Shown: positions 63,705 to 64,000 of the stretch, in pieces
Layout of the letters: each line of letters starts with the position of its first letter
Position numbering within the stretch: position 1 is the stretch's first letter
DNA from: Sphaerotilus microaerophilus
GTDB lineage: Bacteria > Pseudomonadota > Gammaproteobacteria > Burkholderiales > Burkholderiaceae_C
Length of the DNA: 64,000 bases
NCBI RefSeq assembly: GCF_023734135.1
Contig: NZ_AP025730.1
Location: forward strand, 4,092,001 to 4,156,000
Reading direction: 5' to 3'
Made by a program: the position numbers and the translations under genes
Notes under the pieces: generated by a model
Seen by the model: the letters and a program-made list of their open reading frames with translations, nothing else
Told to the model about the DNA's origin: nothing
The model's database searches: none

Positions 63705-64000
63705 TCAGGCCGCCCGGCGCTGTTCGAGCTGCTGCACCAGGCGCCAGCCGGCCTCGGCCATCGGGCGGGCCTGGCGACCGGTGCGCTCGGCATCCGCACT
63801 GGCGGCGCTGCCCTGGCGGGAGCGCGCCAGGATGCCTTGCAGGATCGCGGCCATGCGGAACATGTTGAAGGCCAGGTGGTACTCGAAGTTCGGCAAGCCA
63901 TCGAGACCGCTGCGGCCAGGGCGTCCGGTGCGCTGCGCATAGGCCGCGACGTAGGCCGCCTCGTCGGGGATGCCCAGCGCCGCCAGGTCGTGCCCCTTCA
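63705..64000 (-). CDS. C-terminal end of a phosphotransferase (APH) family protein
   Basis: Partial: open to the right edge, about 98 residues visible. It reads KGHDLAALGIPDEAAYVAAY, then the conserved LPNFEYHLAFNMFRMAAILQ, then PMAEAGWRLVQQLEQ. This matches the tail of the aminoglycoside phosphotransferase-like proteins often encoded with acyl-CoA dehydrogenases (ACAD10/11-like). The catalytic part is outside the window. Confidence 0.7.
   Translation of the reverse strand, partial: KGHDLAALGIPDEAAYVAAYAQRTGRPGRSGLDGLPNFEYHLAFNMFRMAAILQGILARSRQGSAASADAERTGRQARPMAEAGWRLVQQLEQRRAA

Overview
The window is GC-rich bacterial DNA (about 63-75 % in the coding lines I counted) with the gene neighbourhoods of a betaproteobacterium of the order Burkholderiales: pepA back to back with lptFG, ExbB/ExbD-lpxK-Trm112-kdsB-adk in one run, dnaG followed by rpoD, and a CysB-type regulator. 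A PEP-CTERM protein and a large type I-secreted adhesin fit the Leptothrix/Sphaerotilus/Rubrivivax group, but the genus is inference. No insertion sequence, prophage, CRISPR array or rRNA was seen.

Region by region: (1) 1-7.6 kb is a surface-adhesion module: the C-terminal end of a LamG-containing type I-secreted adhesin, a PEP-CTERM protein, a LapD-type degenerate GGDEF/EAL receptor, a LapG-type periplasmic cysteine protease, and a divergent TolC-type outer-membrane channel with an unusual C-terminal NTF2-like domain. (2) 7.7-9 kb holds tRNA-Ser(GGA) and a branched-chain amino-acid binding protein. (3) 9.3-20.1 kb is mostly housekeeping: holC, pepA, lptF, lptG, a small sirohydrochlorin-chelatase-like protein overlapping a CysB-type regulator, an aminotransferase, an enoyl-CoA hydratase, a Crp/Fnr regulator, a conserved unknown and a GST. 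(4) 20.1-34 kb, all on the minus strand, is the most interesting block: ComEC overlaps the first gene of an ATP-grasp / alpha-E / transglutaminase-DUF2126 / ATP-grasp-alpha-E fusion / transglutaminase / transglutaminase series, a predicted but biochemically uncharacterised amide-bond-forming system. (5) 34.1-44.7 kb: RidA, DsbB, SodB, XseA, an ExbB/ExbD pair, lpxK, Trm112, kdsB, adk, an SDR dehydrogenase behind a LiuR-like palindrome, and a gamma-glutamyltransferase lipoprotein. (6) 44.7-53.1 kb is a LacI-controlled sugar-acid locus: SMP-30 lactonase, uronate dehydrogenase, GH3 lipoprotein, TRAP transporter (DctM, DctQ, DctP) and a divergent LacI regulator with two TTAAACGTTT operators between them. 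(7) 53.2-57.9 kb: dnaG and rpoD; the last third of dnaG has sharply lower GC than everything around it. (8) 57.9-64 kb: a cyclase-FHA protein probably translated from a leaderless mRNA, purT, an M50 protease, a 2-oxoglutarate/Fe dioxygenase, LysE and AEC exporters, and the C-terminus of a phosphotransferase-family protein.

Working together: cyclic di-GMP sensed by LapD would hold LapG in check and so keep the adhesin on the surface. In the sugar-acid locus, GH3 would release, the TRAP system import, and Udh plus the lactonase oxidise uronates under LacI control. In the amidoligase block, ATP-grasp and DUF2126 enzymes would form amide bonds and the transglutaminase-fold enzymes would cut or transfer them. 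These roles come from family knowledge and gene order; nothing here was tested.
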